From Nitrospina sp. (GTDB lineage: Bacteria; Nitrospinota; Nitrospinia; Nitrospinales; VA-1): DNA of 17,269 bases. The position numbers were made by a program, and so were the translations under genes. Below, piece after piece: positions 16,454-17,269 of the stretch. The number at the start of each line of letters is the position of its first letter. Within the stretch, counting starts at the first letter, position 1. The notes beneath the pieces are model-generated. The model did no database searches and was not told the DNA's origin. It saw nothing but the letters and a program-made list of their open reading frames with translations. The stretch spans positions 1-17,269 of the forward strand of contig JABJCF010000221.1 in assembly GCA_018665625.1 (NCBI GenBank), given 5' to 3'.

Positions 16454-16463
16454 AGGGAAAATA

Positions 16464-16733
16464 ATGGAAGCCAGTATTTCAGCAGCCTTGAATGTTTCCA
16501 TCCTAGCGATGGGTGTTATTTTTGTGGTGCTGGTCATTCTTATATTCACCATTAAATTACTGGTGAAGCTCATACCCTACGAGGCACCTCCAGCACCTCC
16601 AGCAAGGTCTGTCTCCGCTTCCAGCCCATCATCAGGCCAGGACGATCAGGTCGCCGCAATTACCGCTACTCTGGCAGCGCATATGGGCAAACGACCTGAC
16701 GAATTCAGAATCGTCAACATACAATCTCATTAA
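16464..16733 (+). CDS. oadG: Na+-pumping decarboxylase gamma subunit
   Basis: An 89-residue small subunit that holds the alpha subunit to the membrane-bound beta subunit. It has one N-terminal membrane helix (about 8-31, LNVSILAMGVIFVVLVILIF), a short basic region, a Pro/Ala/Ser-rich linker (about 40-58) and a small C-terminal domain with DDQVAAITATLAAHMGKRPDEF and RIVNIQSH, matching the OadG pattern. An in-frame ATG 30 nt earlier overlaps oadB; I prefer 16464 because AAAGGGAAA lies just upstream and the shorter form has the usual N-terminus. The His-rich metal-binding tail known from some gamma subunits is reduced to a terminal SH. The gene comes last, after oadA and oadB, and its end faces the converging AsmA-family gene 27 nt away. 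Confidence 0.88.
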   Translation: MEASISAALNVSILAMGVIFVVLVILIFTIKLLVKLIPYEAPPAPPARSVSASSPSSGQDDQVAAITATLAAHMGKRPDEFRIVNIQSH

Positions 16734-16760
16734 TCAGCCGAGCTCCAACACTCTCTTTTC

Positions 16761-17269
16761 TTATTTGCTTTCGTCTGCAGGGGATGTAGATGGGTTATCA
16801 ATTTTAGGTAAGGATTCGAGAATTTCAACAGGGGCTTGAAGAAAGCCCTGAAAAATACCCACCACTTTTTTACCTAAAGAAGTAAAAGGAATGGATGAAA
16901 CTTCCGGGTCATCAAAATCTCCTTGAACCTTGTAGTAAGTCTTCAAGAAACTTTTTTCATCTCCCCCTGTTATAATTTTTCCTAAAACAGGGATTTTAGT
17001 CAGGAACCTATCAAGTTGAGCAAGAGGCGCCACTCCAACGACTGCGTCCATTTGATTTTTTTTAAGATCGAAAGTCCCAACCATGGACGTTCGACGACCA
17101 TTTGTTTCTAAAATAAAATTTTCTGTTTCAAAAATTCCATTCTTTGGAATGAAATCACCGGATATCTGTCTGAATGAAGAACTGTTGCTCTTCTTCGGTG
17201 GCAAGGCGCCTGGTACTGAACCGAAAAGCTTGTTGACTCCATACTTGATTTTTTCCTGATCCATCATGC
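16761..17269 (-). CDS. AsmA-family protein, C-terminal part (runs off right edge)
   Basis: The last 168 or more residues of a larger protein whose upstream part lies beyond the window. The visible region matches the AsmA_2/DUF3971-type C-terminal domain of YhdP-like proteins: GDFIPKNGIFETENFILETN (strands), then GTFDLKKNQMDAVVGVAPL, then the interface block LDRFLTKIPVLGKIITGGDEKS and finally TYYKVQGDFDDPEVSSIPFT. A C-terminal amphipathic helix (about 130-150) and a Ser/Pro tail follow. This domain normally caps long periplasmic AsmA/YhdP proteins involved in lipid movement between the membranes. The first in-window ATG (17267) is very near the edge and is probably internal. It is a different subtype from the 1338-residue AsmA-like protein at 2373-6389, which lacks this C-terminal pattern. 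The gene converges with oadG. Confidence 0.75.
   Translation of the reverse strand, partial: MMDQEKIKYGVNKLFGSVPGALPPKKSNSSSFRQISGDFIPKNGIFETENFILETNGRRTSMVGTFDLKKNQMDAVVGVAPLAQLDRFLTKIPVLGKIITGGDEKSFLKTYYKVQGDFDDPEVSSIPFTSLGKKVVGIFQGFLQAPVEILESLPKIDNPSTSPADESK

Noticed and set aside
16434..16463. ATG at 16434 as the start of oadG
   Set aside because: It would overlap oadB and add an unusual Asn/Lys-rich extension. ATG 16464 has a good ribosome site and the family's normal N-terminus.

Overview
The window carries ordinary chromosomal genes of a Gram-negative bacterium. Two AsmA-type envelope proteins, an HflK/HflC pair, a complete TrkA/TrkH potassium uptake pair and an oxaloacetate-decarboxylase-type sodium pump (oadA-oadB-oadG) all point that way. 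The sequence is moderately A+T-leaning. A marine lineage such as Nitrospinota or a deltaproteobacterial relative would fit, but this is a low-confidence guess from gene content; no rRNA or other phylogenetic marker is present. I see no tRNA, rRNA, insertion sequence, phage gene or CRISPR array.

Layout. (1) 1-1337, minus strand: a small conserved protein resembling DUF6504, then pcm (protein-L-isoaspartate O-methyltransferase), then the start of an orotate-phosphoribosyltransferase-like gene that runs off the left edge. (2) 1338-1509: divergent promoter region with two short palindromes and an extended -10 box. (3) 1510-6389, plus strand: an M28 zinc aminopeptidase followed 5 nt later by a 1338-residue AsmA-like inner-membrane/periplasmic protein. 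(4) 6394-8102, minus strand: an unrecognised 294-residue protein and a secreted Arg/Gln/Glu-rich protein built of 11-residue repeats. (5) 8103-8419: divergent promoter region with a consensus-like promoter on each strand and a perfect GC-rich hairpin. (6) 8420-10341: hflK-hflC. (7) 10423-13259: trkA-trkH, overlapping by ATGA and closed by an intrinsic terminator. (8) 13449-16733: oadA-oadB-oadG. (9) 16761-17269, minus strand: the C-terminal part of a second AsmA-family protein, cut by the right edge.

How the genes fit together. HflK/HflC form the membrane complex that regulates FtsH proteolysis. TrkA/TrkH import K+. OadABG would use decarboxylation of oxaloacetate to export Na+. The trk and oad blocks, side by side, therefore cover cation balance: K+ in and Na+ out. 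The active-site and selectivity residues I checked in OadA, OadB, TrkH and the M28 peptidase are present. The least explained part is the minus-strand pair at 6394-8102: an orphan protein plus a secreted, highly charged hendecad-repeat protein.
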